Below are positions 24,005 to 40,216 of a stretch of 64,000 nt of DNA, one piece after another. The stretch is from Azadirachta indica (Eukaryota; Streptophyta; Magnoliopsida; Sapindales; Meliaceae), in the NCBI GenBank assembly GCA_022749755.1, contig JAGQDM010000070.1, forward strand, positions 4,079,183 through 4,143,182. Direction: 5' to 3'. Both the position numbers and the translations under genes were made by a program. The notes under the pieces were generated by a model. It ran no database searches. It saw only the letters and a list, made by a program, of their open reading frames with translations, and was not told the origin of the DNA. Every line of letters begins with the position of its first letter. The stretch's first letter is position 1.

Positions 24005-26353
24005 TTAATAATTATAGATTTCGATCCAACCCGAATTCACAGGAGTTGTACCAATAGTATTGGCCATGCTAGATGTAATACTGATACTGATACTGCCTGG
24101 ATCCAGCATTGTAGGCCAAACAAAAGCAGGCTTGAAAGGTGGCACATGAGGGACAACAACAGATCGTGACAGTATTTGAACGATTGTCTGAGGTTTGGTC
24201 CTTTCACTATTAATAGGATGGGAGCAGGCTAGGCCTAACAACAAAAGCCTCTCTGCCTCCTAAACAACATAATCATTGCCTACCCTCTTGTCTACTGCAC
24301 ACAACCTCAAGTAAGACAGCTCCAAAACCATACACATCCGATTCACAGGTGGCCTTGCCAGTGTGAAAGCACTCTGGCGCAATGTAGCCCATGGTGTCTG
24401 GCACTCCTTCTAGCTCTGCATAGGAGGTCTTTCCGTTCTCCAAGATACGTACCAGTCCGAAATCACCAAATCGGGCATTGAAGTTGGCGTCCAGCATGAT
24501 GTTGCTGGCCTTGAGGTCTCTATGCACAACTTTCTGATCATACTCGTTGTGGAGATGTTGCAGCGCTGATGCTACCCCTAATATGATCTTGTACCTCAGC
24601 TCCCAGCCTAGTGTTTTCTTATCCTCTGATTCCCAAAACATGTGATTATCCAAGCTCCCATTTGGCATGTAATCATATACTAGAAGCAGCATTCCATTCT
24701 TGTGACACCAGCCTATTAATTCAATTTTGAAAAAATGAGTATTTCTGTTTTCATTTTATCAATAGTACAGTTTGCTTTATGTCCTCGTGTAAGTGTTACA
24801 ACAAAGGTTTGGGATTAAAAGGATTTTTACCCATCATTATAATTATATATATATACATATGAGTAAGATAAAAGTGTTACCAATTAAAAGCAATCCTATC
24901 AATAATCATATGAGTTGGATGCAATCTATAGACGACCTTGGAAATCGTTCGAAGTAAGCATGTTTGACTAATAGCACGACATCATAAATGCATACCAATT
25001 AAAAGCAACCTTATCACTAATCATATGAGAGTTGGATCTTATTTATGGACGATTTGGGAAATTTTTCTAGGTGGGCATGTTTGACTAGTAGTGTCTGAAA
25101 TTAAGGATTTGCTAAAATATAAGTAACCCAAAAAAATTGTAAACACCTTACCAAGTAGACGAACAAGATGTTTGCGGCGAAGGCGATTAATGATAGTAAG
25201 CTCAGCCAAGAAATCGTATTTACCCTTGAGGTTATGCCTAGAGAATTTCTTGACAGCAATTTCAAGAAGCTTGACCAAGCTTATGTTTGTCGTCGAAGCT
25301 GTTAGTAGCCTTCTTGAGATCCCGTAATCGAAATTCCCTTGGAGTTCCTGGGAGACTTTTGAGAGTACCCAAAATATTAGCATCAGAACGAGCAGCCCGC
25401 TTTTTGTGCAGGTAATAAGCCAAACTCGCAACTCCTATCACCAACAATGCCAATAAGGGCATACCTACTCCTACACCGATCTTAAGCCAATGGTTTTTCC
25501 CTTTCTCACCAGTTAAAACTTCCACTGTAAGATTTCATTTGAGAACACTGTTAAGTTGGGTGGCATTCCCGGTGAATGCGGCAAAACCGAAATAAGAGTA
25601 CTGGTTGACAAAGCAATTAAGGTCTAGGTCCGCGCTGAGGATTGGTTTGGCTGGCCTGGAAATGACCGGTCCCTGAGGACCCTGCTCCTGTTATGCCATA
25701 TATACATTCAGCAATTTTTTAACACCATCGTACTGGATCCAGACAATGTAAAATTTTGCACCAACGGGGGCGATCTGAATGCCGTTGTCGAACAACGACA
25801 CGGTTTTGTTAGAACGAACACTGTTGATGTCGAGACCAATATGATTGTCGTCAGGATCAAAATCTTGTTTGAAAGTGTCGAGTGCGATGGCAACGAGGTG
25901 GTTGGATGGATGGCCGTAGATGGTGGAGTTGGTAAAGCCGAGGAATTAGCCATCACTGTTGGGTGGGAGAGTATGGTTTGGGGCTATGACGAAAGCAAAG
26001 CCTTCTCCAGGAGCCAAAGAATTACTGAGACGGAAGATGTTGATAAGAAAAGAAGAGTTGAAAGAAGCCAACTTTGTCCCCCCCCAACCAAGGCGTTCCC
26101 AGAGCTTGAAAGCATCATTAAAAGATACACGGCCTGACTTGTTAGCAAGGCTGAAATTACCAGTTGAATTAGGAGTCAATTGTAGAGCTTCATTGCTAAT
26201 TGTGGCAGGTGTAATAACTGAGAAAGTGGTGTAGTAGGAGCTGTTGAATGGCCCAAAAACATGCTCTGATAATTTCAGTTTCTGACTTTGAACCTCTGAG
26301 ATCCAAAACCCCGCTATGACAATGATGGCCGCAAGCCTTACCGCCGTACTCAT
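24005..26353 (-). pseudogene. L-type lectin receptor kinase pseudogene
   Basis: Intact family members are plasma-membrane receptor kinases with an extracellular legume-lectin domain. Here a signal peptide (MSTAVRLAAIIVIAGF) and lectin domain start at 26353, with a transmembrane segment (about 25440-25500) and kinase motifs HRDLKASN, DFGLVR and APECF. Lesions: TAA at 25948-25946, TAA at 25693-25691, TGA at 25537-25535, loss of the glycine-rich loop with a frame change near 25275, a deletion with frame change after EVVC near 24296, and TAG at 24262-24260. The kinase reading is also split at LLG/WCH by a 439-bp GT-AG intron-like insertion (25151-24713), unusual because these genes usually lack introns in the kinase region. 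No functional receptor can be made. Confidence 0.92.
24880..25105. repeat. Two-copy tandem repeat inside the intron-like insertion of the lectin kinase pseudogene
   Basis: A unit starting CCAATTAAAAGCAA occurs at 24880 and again at 24995, a period of 115 bp. Both copies share AATCATATGAG, GACGA and GCATGTTTGACTA. The copies are clearly diverged. The repeat fills most of the 439-bp intron-like segment. Confidence 0.8.
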
Positions 26354-26736
26354 TTACATGCGATTGCCTTTCTACTATGACTATTTCCCAAGGGCCAGAA
26401 CAAACTACAGTCTCCTAGGTTACTATGTCACAGATGATAGAAGATTTGAACATGTTTTTAAGTTTTACTATCACTCAGAAGTTTCCGTTTATAATATAAA
26501 TTTATATGATATCACTTTCCAGCGGAATCACGCGTTTTTAACCTTTTTTGCTTTTTTGAACAACGAGACTGCGCCTGTGCGTAGATTACTTGTTTAATTT
26601 CTTAACAAAAGATTAATCACAAGTGACAAACTAAGGAAAATATATATTATTTATCTATTAATATTGTTCGTATTGCCGTCAAGGAACTTCAAAATCTGTC
26701 GTATAGTTGTAGATGTTGATTTATAGTATTTGTAGA
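26354..26736. other. Former promoter region of the lectin kinase pseudogene
   Basis: This is non-coding sequence between the pseudogene ATG and the large inverted-repeat element. The plus-strand frame at 26316-26597 overlaps the pseudogene start antisense and shows no domain; I treat it as chance. Confidence 0.4.
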
Positions 26737-26745
26737 TAATAATAA

Positions 26746-28532
26746 GGGAAAATGACATATTCCCATGTTTGGCCTAATCAACAGACATTTCCTTGATATT
26801 TGAGAAAAAATAAATATTCTTTAACATTTGGAGAAAAAATAAATATTCTTTAACATTTAGATAAATAGATTAAACTTTTATTTCCATTAATTGATTAGTT
26901 AGTTTATTATTATTTGTTTCTCTCATATTTTACGTAATAATAATAATAAAATATATATTTTTTATTTAATTATAACACTTCACTCCCTATTTTAATATTT
27001 TTCACAATAAAATTTTTTAAATATAACAATTTAGTTAATATTTAATATTTTTTTACAATATACTCAAAACTAAATACATTTTTAATTTATTATTTCAATA
27101 GAAAATTTGAAAAACAAAATATTATTAAAAAAATTTAAACAATGAGTTAGATTAAACTCATATTAAAATATTTTAAACTCATTTTAAAATATTTATATAT
27201 TTTTCAACAATAAATTTGATATTTAATTGTTAAAAGAATTTTGAAATATATTTTAACATTTTATTCTAATATTAATATTTTTATTTAAAAGATTATATTA
27301 AATTTATTACATTTTCTTAAGAAAAATTATGAAAATATAAATAACAAGTAAAAGAAAAAAAGAAAAAAATTTAGTATCATTTGTTAATAGAATTAGTAAT
27401 TAAATATATTTTATATTCTTATTAACTAGTATAATTTAATTTTAATTAAAAAATAGAAAAAGAAGAAAATTTTTGATATTTTTATTTGTAATATATATAA
27501 CATGTATTTATTGTTTATATTTTTTAAAAAAATAATAAATGTAACATAATTTTTAAATAAATATATTATATGTAAAAATAAAACGTTAAAAAATATTTCA
27601 ATTAAATTTTTTAATAATTAAATATTTATTATTATAAAAGTGAAAGCAAAGGATTAAAAATATTTTAACATATGAGTATGACTTATCTCATTATTTGAAT
27701 TTTTTTAATAATTATATTTTTTAATTTTTTTATTAAAATAACAAATTAAAAAATTTATTTATTCTTGAATATATTGTGAAAAAATATTAAAAATATAAAT
27801 AAAAATATAAACAATAAATACATGTTATATATATATATATTACAAATAAAAATAATCAAAAATTTTCTTCTTTTTCTATTTTTTTAATTAAAAAAATTTA
27901 AATTATATTGGTTAATAAGAATATAAAATATATTTAATTATTAATTCTATTAACAAACGATACTAAATTTTTTCTTTTTTTTTTTTTTTTTATTTATATT
28001 TTTATAATTTTTCTCAAAAAAAATAAATAAATTTAATATTATCTTTTAAATAAAAATATTAATATAAGAATAAAATGTTAAAATATATTTTAAAATCCTT
28101 TTAATAATTAAATATCAAATTTGTTGCAGAAAAAAGAAAAAAAAAGAATATAAATATTTTAATATGAGTGTAATCTAACTCATTATTTAAATTTTTTTAA
28201 TAATATTTTATTTTTTTAATTTTCTATTGAAATAACAAATTAAAAATGTATTTAGTTTTGAATATATTGTAAAAAAAAATATTAAATATGAACTAAATTA
28301 TTATATTTAAAAAAATTATATTATAAAAATATTAAAATAGGGAGTAAAGTGTTATAATTAAATAAAATATATATGATATTATTATGTAAAAGACGAGAGA
28401 CATAAATGATAATAAATTAACTGGTCAATTAACAAAAATAAAAGTTTAAAATATTTACCCATTTATCCAAACGTTAGAGAGTATCTATTTTTTCTGTAGA
28501 CCAAACATTGGAAGAAAATATATCATTTTCCC
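26746..28532. mobile_element. Large AT-rich inverted-repeat element, Mutator-like, non-autonomous, copy 2
   Basis: The termini are GGGAAAATGACATATTCCC (left) and GGGAAAATGATATATTTTC (right, reverse-complemented). Long inverted arms of about 740-780 bp surround a centre of about 250 bp. Perfect 9-bp direct repeats TAATAATAA lie at 26737-26745 and 28533-28541. Arms and centre closely resemble the element at 6338-8489, but the 365-bp internal duplication of that copy is absent, which accounts for the length difference (1787 versus 2152 bp). No transposase is encoded. It sits about 390 bp upstream of the lectin kinase pseudogene start. Confidence 0.88.
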
Positions 28533-28648
28533 TAATAATAAGTTCAATTTTTCTGAAAGAACCCTAAAATACATGCTATTTATGTGATGCCACTAAACTT
28601 TCAAACTAATTTCTTACCAAGCAAAACAATGGCGTGTGCAGTAAGTTT

Positions 28649-28650
28649 TG

Positions 28651-28698
<48 letters not shown>
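28649..28698. repeat. Compound (TA)n(TG)n microsatellite
   Basis: About 13 TA units are followed by about 11 TG units. The slippage-prone tract lies just beyond the right duplication of the inverted-repeat element. Confidence 0.95.
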
Positions 28699-28699
28699 A

Positions 28700-31380
28700 T
28701 CTGTGTATTTGTGCGTGCTCTCAATTTTATCTTTTTTTTTAAGAGATACTTTCATTAGAAAAAATAGCTTTAACAAATTTATATATCCTTAATTCGGTTA
28801 AATGGTATATTTTTATGATTCTCTTTTATATCTCTTTTTAAAATATAATAATTTAATTATTATTGTTAATAATTATTTTATTTTTTTAGTATATTTATTA
28901 TTATTATTAAACATATTAGATATAAAAATATAACTAATATATGGATATTGATTATGTCTCTATTAAATGTTATAAGTAGTCAAATGAAAAAATATACAAA
29001 ATGTCAACTTATTTTATAATTTTTATTTTTATTTTTATTTTAAAAATATTTTTTTTTTAAGAAATACTAATACATAGATATTAATTTTGTATATTATTTA
29101 ATTTTATATATTCCTTAGGTAGTCTTTTTTTTTTATTTGAATTATGAACATGATTAAAATTTAAATTTAACTAAAATCTAAATCTGATTAATATGTTTAT
29201 TTTTTATTTTTAAAACATCTGAAATAAAGTATTAAGTTGTTCGTTTTGAAAAATAAAAAGTTTGAAAATTAATATTTTAACATATATATCCTTTTAAATA
29301 ATATATTTATATTTAAATAATTTTGATTATATTAATACAATAATAAGTAAAAAATAATAAATTATATCAATATGTATATTATTTATTTGCTTGATATATG
29401 TTTTTTAAAAAAATAATTTTTAATCAATGATATAAAAATCAATAAAAATTAAATAAAAGTAATAAGTCATATTATAATATAATTGTGATTATGTAAATAT
29501 ACAAATTTATTATAATAATTAAAGTATAAAATAAATAGGATTGAGAAGACAAGTATAGAGAGTCTACAATAGAGAAGATACATTAAAAATAATTAATTAG
29601 GATTTTAATTTTATTAGTAAATAATTTAATAAAATACGCATATTTTTAAAAAATTAAAATATTAAAATATTCAGACATTTGATCATTTAGATTTAAATTA
29701 AAATTTTTAACTTAATTATATTTAAATATTTTTATCAAATACTTAGACATAAGTTAAAAAGACAAACGAACTCTTAGACATGTGAATAACTATATTCAAA
29801 CTTTAATAAAAAAATAAACAATCTCTTAATTTAAAAAAATATTATAATTTATATTTTAGTAATTTATTAATAATAAAATACTTTTAATTACAAATTCAAA
29901 TACCTAATTAAATATTAAAAATATAATATAAATATTTTTGAGAACCATTAGTCAAACAATACCTACTTTTCAAAAATTGTTAAAATGAAAAAGTACTAGC
30001 ATTAAGCACATTAACACCTATAAACGGAATCTAAGTATATTGCAATTTTAACAAATTTACGATAATTAAGAACCGTTAAATAAAATATTAGGAGTATAAA
30101 TCAGTTTATAGTTTTATACGTAACGTGACTAGTTGGATTAAGTAGACGTAAATTATGAAAAATTATTGCAGGAAAAATGTGTAGCAAACAAAGAAGTAAA
30201 TAACAGTATGGAATTCCTTTTTGTTATTATAATATTACCAGACAAGCGAAACGAGGGTTGACAGCCTCAGTCCCAGCTCCAAATTCTTCTTTTTCCAATT
30301 GCAACTTGCAGTCCAGCAAAAACTTTGGCCCCTTTATAAGCATCTTTTACAGATAAGATAATCAATTAATTTAATTGATTATCGAAATAGAGATAGTGAC
30401 GGCTCTAGGAAGGCACACATGGGTGAGAATCCTTTTTATTTTTTCATTTTAAATCTGGATATAATTTAGTTTAAGAATGTTTGTTTTCTATTTAAGGCAA
30501 GTAATTGTATATGAATAAAATGTTTTTTATTGGAGTTTGAATATAAGTTAGTATCATTATTTAAAACAAAATTAAGTTAAAATGTTGGATTTAATGCATA
30601 ATTTTAAAATATATATATCGTGTCCTGTCACTTGGGGCAATTTGGTCACTGAAAAGGAAAATCTATTCATACATATCTACATCTAATTTGATCACTAAAG
30701 ACGTTGGAGAAAATTTTACACACATTTTAATATTGTGCGTATCTACACTTGAAGAAATTCTATTATGCAATGAATTTCACTTATAATGAGAATTCCACTT
30801 AAAATGAAAAATAAATTTTATTAATAATAACTAAAAAAATTGAGTGTTCGTTTAATTTACCTTTTTCATTGGTTAAAAAAATTTTTTTTTAATAATAAAA
30901 ATTTTTTTTAAATTTTTTAATTTCGTTTGGTTGACAATGCAAAAAAAAAAAAATTTAGGAATTAAAAAACTGTTTTCTTTTTATTGGAAAAAACCCAAAA
31001 TTTATATTTTTGACAATAAAATTTTCTAACTTTTTTAAAAAATAAAATTACTTAAAATACTTTTACTTTATTTTAAAAATTTTATGTTATTTTTTAAAAA
31101 TAAAACATTCAAAATTAGTTTATTAAAATAATTACTCAAATTTTTCTTAAAAATTATTTATAACAACCAAACGATTAATAAACTTTTATTAAAAATTTTA
31201 TTTATTTATAAAAAATTTACAAATAAAAACTCTACTTTAAAAAATTTTATTTATAAAATTATACCAAATCAATCTTAAAACACTTAATTTCTCGTTCAAG
31301 AGTCAAATCTTCTTACCACTCCAACTACCTGAGCGGTTGCACTTATTCGGATTTAGTTTCATTCAGATTTTATATGTAAA
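28700..31380. other. AT-rich intergenic DNA
   Basis: No gene, RNA gene or element with defined ends was found. The stretch 30870-31270 is dominated by A/T runs and AAATTTTTT-like motifs. Confidence 0.55.
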
Positions 31381-31400
31381 AGAAATACACCTCAAAAGTT

Positions 31401-31620
31401 AGGCTTAGGGCCTAAGAATAATAGGCGATCTAAGGGGCCAAGCCCAAACCAATTATCGGATCGAAAGGATTTTCTCATTCCTATCTTAATAAAACATGAC
31501 ACGCAGTGTGAATTTCTGGTCTAGTCAAAAAAGGTTAATCAACTTCAACTTTCAATAATAATCTCCAAAAGAATTCCACGAGAAAATTTTATTTTCTAGA
31601 CCAAGATTTTGAAGGTAATC
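31401..31620 (+). promoter_or_regulatory. Putative promoter and first non-coding exon of the 32436 gene
   Basis: The motif GGGGCCAAGCCCAAACC near 31434-31450 contains AGCCCA, the complement of the plant Site II element TGGGCT. A donor-like GAAG followed by GTAATC at about 31613 and an acceptor TTAGCTAG near 32423 suggest a leader intron of about 0.8 kb. This is inference from motifs only. Confidence 0.4.
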
Positions 31621-32435
31621 TTGTATCGGTGCTTTCAGTGCGATTTGATTGTTTTTGTTATATCAAATTTAGTGCTTCTACATGTTGTGTAATTTTTAGG
31701 GTTCTTCCGTTGCAATAGAATGGAAATCTGGAAAATCAGGCAAATTTAGGTTCTTTTTTCTCCATCTACTTATTTTAGTCATATTTAATAGAATTGAATC
31801 TGAAAACATGTTGATTTGACAATCTTCCTTTTATTTCACAAAACATGAAAATTATTCGGTGATTGTTCTGTTGTAAATCAAGCAATTTATTACTCATTGC
31901 CATCTCTTTACCCAAACACTTTGTAGCATTTAATGTGACTAACTTCCTGCTGTGCAATAACATTAGCGATCAGTAATCGCATGGGAAAATGTATATCTGT
32001 ATGAGAAAGTCTCTATTTTCTTATCGTTGCAAGGTGTGCTACATTTTTTCTCTTTTTAAATTTTCAGTATTTATGTGTTATTGAAAGACTTAGATAGTCT
32101 GTGACTTAGGTAATATGTCCGGAGATTATCCCTTGTGAAAGTGATAACAGTTGAATGACCAAATATCATTGCGATTGGAGAGTTACTTTGAGGTTTGTGA
32201 GTGATAATATGTGAATTGCATAAAACATGGATATATATGCAGTTATGCTCGTGTCTATTGCTGGAATATATGTCCTAAAACCATTGGAACTATTATGAGT
32301 TTTGTAAACCGAGCCATATGGATAGAAAAGCATCTTCCATTTTTCTTTCTTTCAAATATAATTTGATTTTCTTTCACCCCTTCTGTTCCTTATGTTTTCG
32401 AAATTATTTAATGGCATTAGCTAGTTCATTGAGTT

Positions 32436-32894
32436 ATGCAAGATCCGAGGGAGCCATCATTCGAGGAAATTTCAAATTTGAAGCAACGTAAAAAGAAAAT
32501 CACATCCCAAAAGGTTTCCTCACTTCGGTTACAAGGAAATGAAATTAAAGAGACTCAAAATGTTCAGATGCCCCTACCATTAGGAATAGGGCAGAAATCC
32601 TCCAAAAGGATTGTGAAGAATGAGGCCTTGCCATTGTTCCAACAATCTGAGAGATCAAACTCAGATTCATTGCAAGACTCGTCTACATCTGAGAACGAGT
32701 ATCGGGCGCTAAGAAGGAAATATTTGTTGCTGGAAGAAGAAAGTTTTGCATTGGGGAAGGAGTTGAGAGAGGTAGAGGATGAGGTCAAGACCCTTGAAGA
32801 TGAGAAGCTTACCCTCTTAGACCAGCTTGTTGTGTTAGAAGGCCTGATTGATCCTTCTGAATTACATTCCCAGGAGGGGCCTCAATATCCTTAA
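32436..32894 (+). CDS. Uncharacterised coiled-coil protein, 152 residues
   Basis: This single open frame is less AT-rich than the surrounding DNA. The N-terminal half is basic and probably disordered (NLKQRKKKITSQK near residues 14-26) and includes a Ser-rich stretch near residues 71-88. Residues about 88-140 form a heptad-like coiled coil (YLLLEEESFALGKELREVE, then LTLLDQLVVLEGLI). I do not recognise the family and see no catalytic motif or membrane segment. The ATG at 32436 is the first in frame; a leader intron upstream seems likely. It ends at TAA 32892-32894. The coiled coil suggests a protein-interaction role, but no function can be assigned. Confidence 0.7.
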   Translation: MQDPREPSFEEISNLKQRKKKITSQKVSSLRLQGNEIKETQNVQMPLPLGIGQKSSKRIVKNEALPLFQQSERSNSDSLQDSSTSENEYRALRRKYLLLEEESFALGKELREVEDEVKTLEDEKLTLLDQLVVLEGLIDPSELHSQEGPQYP

Positions 32895-33642
32895 GTCCGA
32901 ACTTTTTCACCTTATTATAAGTTTTTGTGACTATATTGTTTTGTTTAGATGCGAAAGATAAATAAAAGAAAAGTGATAAATCTTAGTCGAGTTTTTGGTG
33001 GTGCTAGTGGTTGTCAACTACTTTCAAATATCTGAAAAAGGAAAATCTGTAATTTGTTAGCTGATTAACTGTTGTTGATATGTTATATGCTTTCAAATGA
33101 GTATTTTTTGTTTAAAATCGATGCTAAAATAGCCATGAAGCCTTGGCTGCTGTGCTTTCAGAAAACAGTAGGAGCACAATAAGCTCAAACTAAGTTTGGA
33201 GTAAGTTTTGCATATTGATATTTCTCCATCAGTACCACAACTCAAATGCAAAATTTATCCAATTTCTTCACTCGTACTTGATAATAAGAAGAGCCATCAA
33301 TTCTCATGCTAATACTTCGTCACGACCCTTGCAAACAGCGAAGCAGAGAGATAGTATAGATGACAGCATTAGAGTGCTTCATGCCGGTATGGATGGATGA
33401 GACATGGAAAGGACACTGGTGATGTAGACAGAAACAAGAAGGGGAAAAAATCACTGAATTCATATAGTAGCATAGTATGTCGTTTGACAGGTGATGTTAA
33501 AACGTTGTCCCTTACCACCTCCAAACTCCAAGCATATGACTAGTGATAAACATCGATCTATGTTAGTCAGCATCCACATAGGTATATGATGTGTTTGTCG
33601 TTTTATCCAAAGTTTTTAAGCTAAAGTACATATACAGCGTTT
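32895..33642. other. Convergent intergenic region and 3' UTRs
   Basis: This lies between the stop codon of the coiled-coil gene and the stop codon of the subtilisin-like protease on the other strand. It should hold both 3' UTRs. No separate gene was recognised. Confidence 0.5.
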
Positions 33643-37755
<4,113 letters not shown>

Positions 37756-37843
37756 TTTTCCAGGATATGGAAAAATAAGCAAAGTCTGAGAGAGCTTACA
37801 GCCTTAAATCAAGAAGAAAAGTATGATGTTTAGTAGTGATTGT

Positions 37844-37852
37844 ATTATATAT
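37844..37852 (-). promoter_or_regulatory. TATA box of the subtilisin-like protease
   Basis: The minus strand reads ATATATAAT, about 90 bp upstream of the ATG at 37755. This spacing allows a transcription start near 37815 and a short leader. Confidence 0.55.
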
Positions 37853-38611
37853 GCGGAGAAACATTAAGAATTGTACTTGTCTATATAAAAATTAAATAAA
37901 CAAAGAAAAAGTAAAGAAAGATTGCCCTGCAATTGCTGGTGCTGGTGCAGGGTGATGAGAGAGAAAAGGGAAGGACACATTACTTACAAGCTACCCTACA
38001 TTCCGGAGCCGTTAAAACACCAAAGGGAAAATCTTTTAGCTTTTCATATATGAGGAGATTTTTACTTTCAATATCAGCGTCATTAGCAGACAACCTGATC
38101 ATCATTGCATTCATGAGAGCAGCCAGCGGCAAAAGCCAGGTCTAACAGCTCTGAAATCAAATACAGCAAGACCATATTGCCCCCCCGTGATATCGTTACA
38201 TTTACGGCAATCTATCCTTTATTCTTTTACTATTCCAATTTTGTTGGCTACACAACTCACTATAGTTGATATGTGATGTGGGCACAGTGTGCGTTGTATC
38301 ACAAGTTCATTATGATAACGCCCAATTTTGCATTTTACTTCTCTATATTTAATGTGGGCAAACATAACATATGAAAGCCCAACTGTCCAGATATGCTGAA
38401 CCATAACAATTAATGCTCACGATCTCAATAACTTAGAAATATGTATACAATTCATCTTTTGAAGGAAACGATCACGATCGGAAAAATGTTCTATTCTCCG
38501 TAAATTGCTATGCATCTGGAAGACGACTTTCCGTGGATGCTATGGAGCATTTAACTGACAACACGAAGATGAATTGGTATTGCTACAATATATCTCCGTA
38601 GAATCCCCCCT

Positions 38612-38657
<46 letters not shown>

Positions 38658-39283
38658 TTTCTTTAAGAGTAATTAAATTTAAGAGAATTTACTAACGGGA
38701 GGGGAATCTGAGATGAATGTGTGCAGGAATCATGATGAGCTCACTCTACCTCCACTATTATTTGTCTATTTTGTTGTCTCATTATTAGCAATTTCAAGTG
38801 CGTTAGTTGACTATTGCTTACCTTGCCCGTAGTATCATGTGAAGGTAATTATTACTGGGAATCGTTTCTAATTTTTAATATTTTTTTATGGAATAAAATT
38901 CTCGGTCTCCCCAAATGATATTTTCATTTACTCAACGCAACGCCAGTTATAATAATTGGATTCATTGCTTGCCTTATTACCCTATCTAAAATTATTCTTA
39001 CAAGCAAATTAACCGGCCCCATCATTGAGTAATAATGATCATCATAATTGACTATCAAGCCAATTCATCGCATATAATCAACTTATATTTGCTTGTGTGT
39101 ATACTTATGTTGCGTGTTTTGTAGTTTTACATTGACTCTTCGTTGGTTTGAAGAATTTAATTGTACAAATTCAATAGTATAAATGAATCTTAATTATCTA
39201 TAATCGGTATTAACAAATTAGATGATATTCGGTATTAACAAATCGGTATTAACTTCAATGCACGAGGAATGCCCTTCACCCTT
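37853..39283. other. Intergenic DNA
   Basis: No gene was recognised. It includes an (ATT)n microsatellite at about 38617-38656 with roughly 13 units. Confidence 0.55.
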
Positions 39284-39810
39284 CTAGGCTTTGAGTTAAA
39301 TACCCATTTCTTCCATGTTGTTTTAAAAATACCCTTTACCCTCCTAATTTTAAGTTTTTTTCGATTTTATCCTTATTAATTTAAGCTGAATCGATTCAAC
39401 TTTAAATCGGTTTGAAATCAAATCAATTTTCTAAAAAATTGTAAAATATAAGAGACATCATTGTGATTTGAATAACGAACTTCAATTTCAAAATTTTACC
39501 TATTTACCACTATACTAACATATTTACTAATGAAGATATTTACACTAATATCGTTGTTTAAAATAGCTGTATCAAAATATGTATGGTACATTGAGCCCTT
39601 AACCCCCTAGGATTTGAGCTAAATATTCATTTCCTTTACCCCTAATTTTAAGTTTTTTTTCCATTCAACCATTATTAATTGAAGCTGAACAGATTCAACT
39701 TTAAATTGGTTTGAAATCAAATTGATTGTCTGAAAAATCGAGCACAGAACTTCAATTTCAAAATTCCACTTACCACTATACTAACATCTATACTATTGAA
39801 AATATTGATA
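39284..39810. repeat. Direct duplication of about 230 bp
   Basis: Sequence beginning CTAG(G/GA)TTTGAG at 39284 recurs at 39607, an offset of 323 bp. Both copies share TTTAAGTTTTTTT, TTAATTTAAGCTGAA-like text, TTGAAATCAAAT and AACTTCAATTTCAAAATT. The copies are diverged and encode nothing recognisable. Confidence 0.7.
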
Positions 39811-40216
39811 TTGATATTGACATATATCTTATTAGAAATATTTTAAAATTTTTTTTAAATTGTTCTCTTCTTATAAAATAATTAATATGCTTAAAATATA
39901 TTTTTAAAATTAATTTAAAATTGAATTTTATTTTCTTTAGTAATTATATATTATTATTAGTTTAAAATTATTTTTATTGTAAATTTTCTTACTTTACTTT
40001 TTAAAATTAGTTCTTTTAATTTTTTTCAAAAAATAAATTAGTTTATTAATTTTTATAATTATTAATAAGTAAAAACATCGTAATAATAATAAGAATAATA
40101 AATTTTGAATTATTTTAAATTATGGATGATTACAGAATAAAATTTAAATTATAAAATTTTTTATATTAATAATAATTATTTAAAAATAAAATAACTTTGT
40201 TTATAATAAAAAATAA

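Noticed and set aside
25841..26597. Plus-strand open frames over the lectin kinase pseudogene
   Set aside because: They are antisense shadows of the lectin domain coding sequence and match no family.
28649..28698. Alternating purine-pyrimidine tract as a regulatory Z-DNA site
   Set aside because: A TA/TG microsatellite explains it, and no gene lies close enough to support a regulatory role.
37756..37782. Upstream in-frame ATG for the subtilisin-like protease
   Set aside because: It would add nine residues before an otherwise standard signal peptide; the ATG at 37755 places the hydrophobic signal at the start, as is usual.
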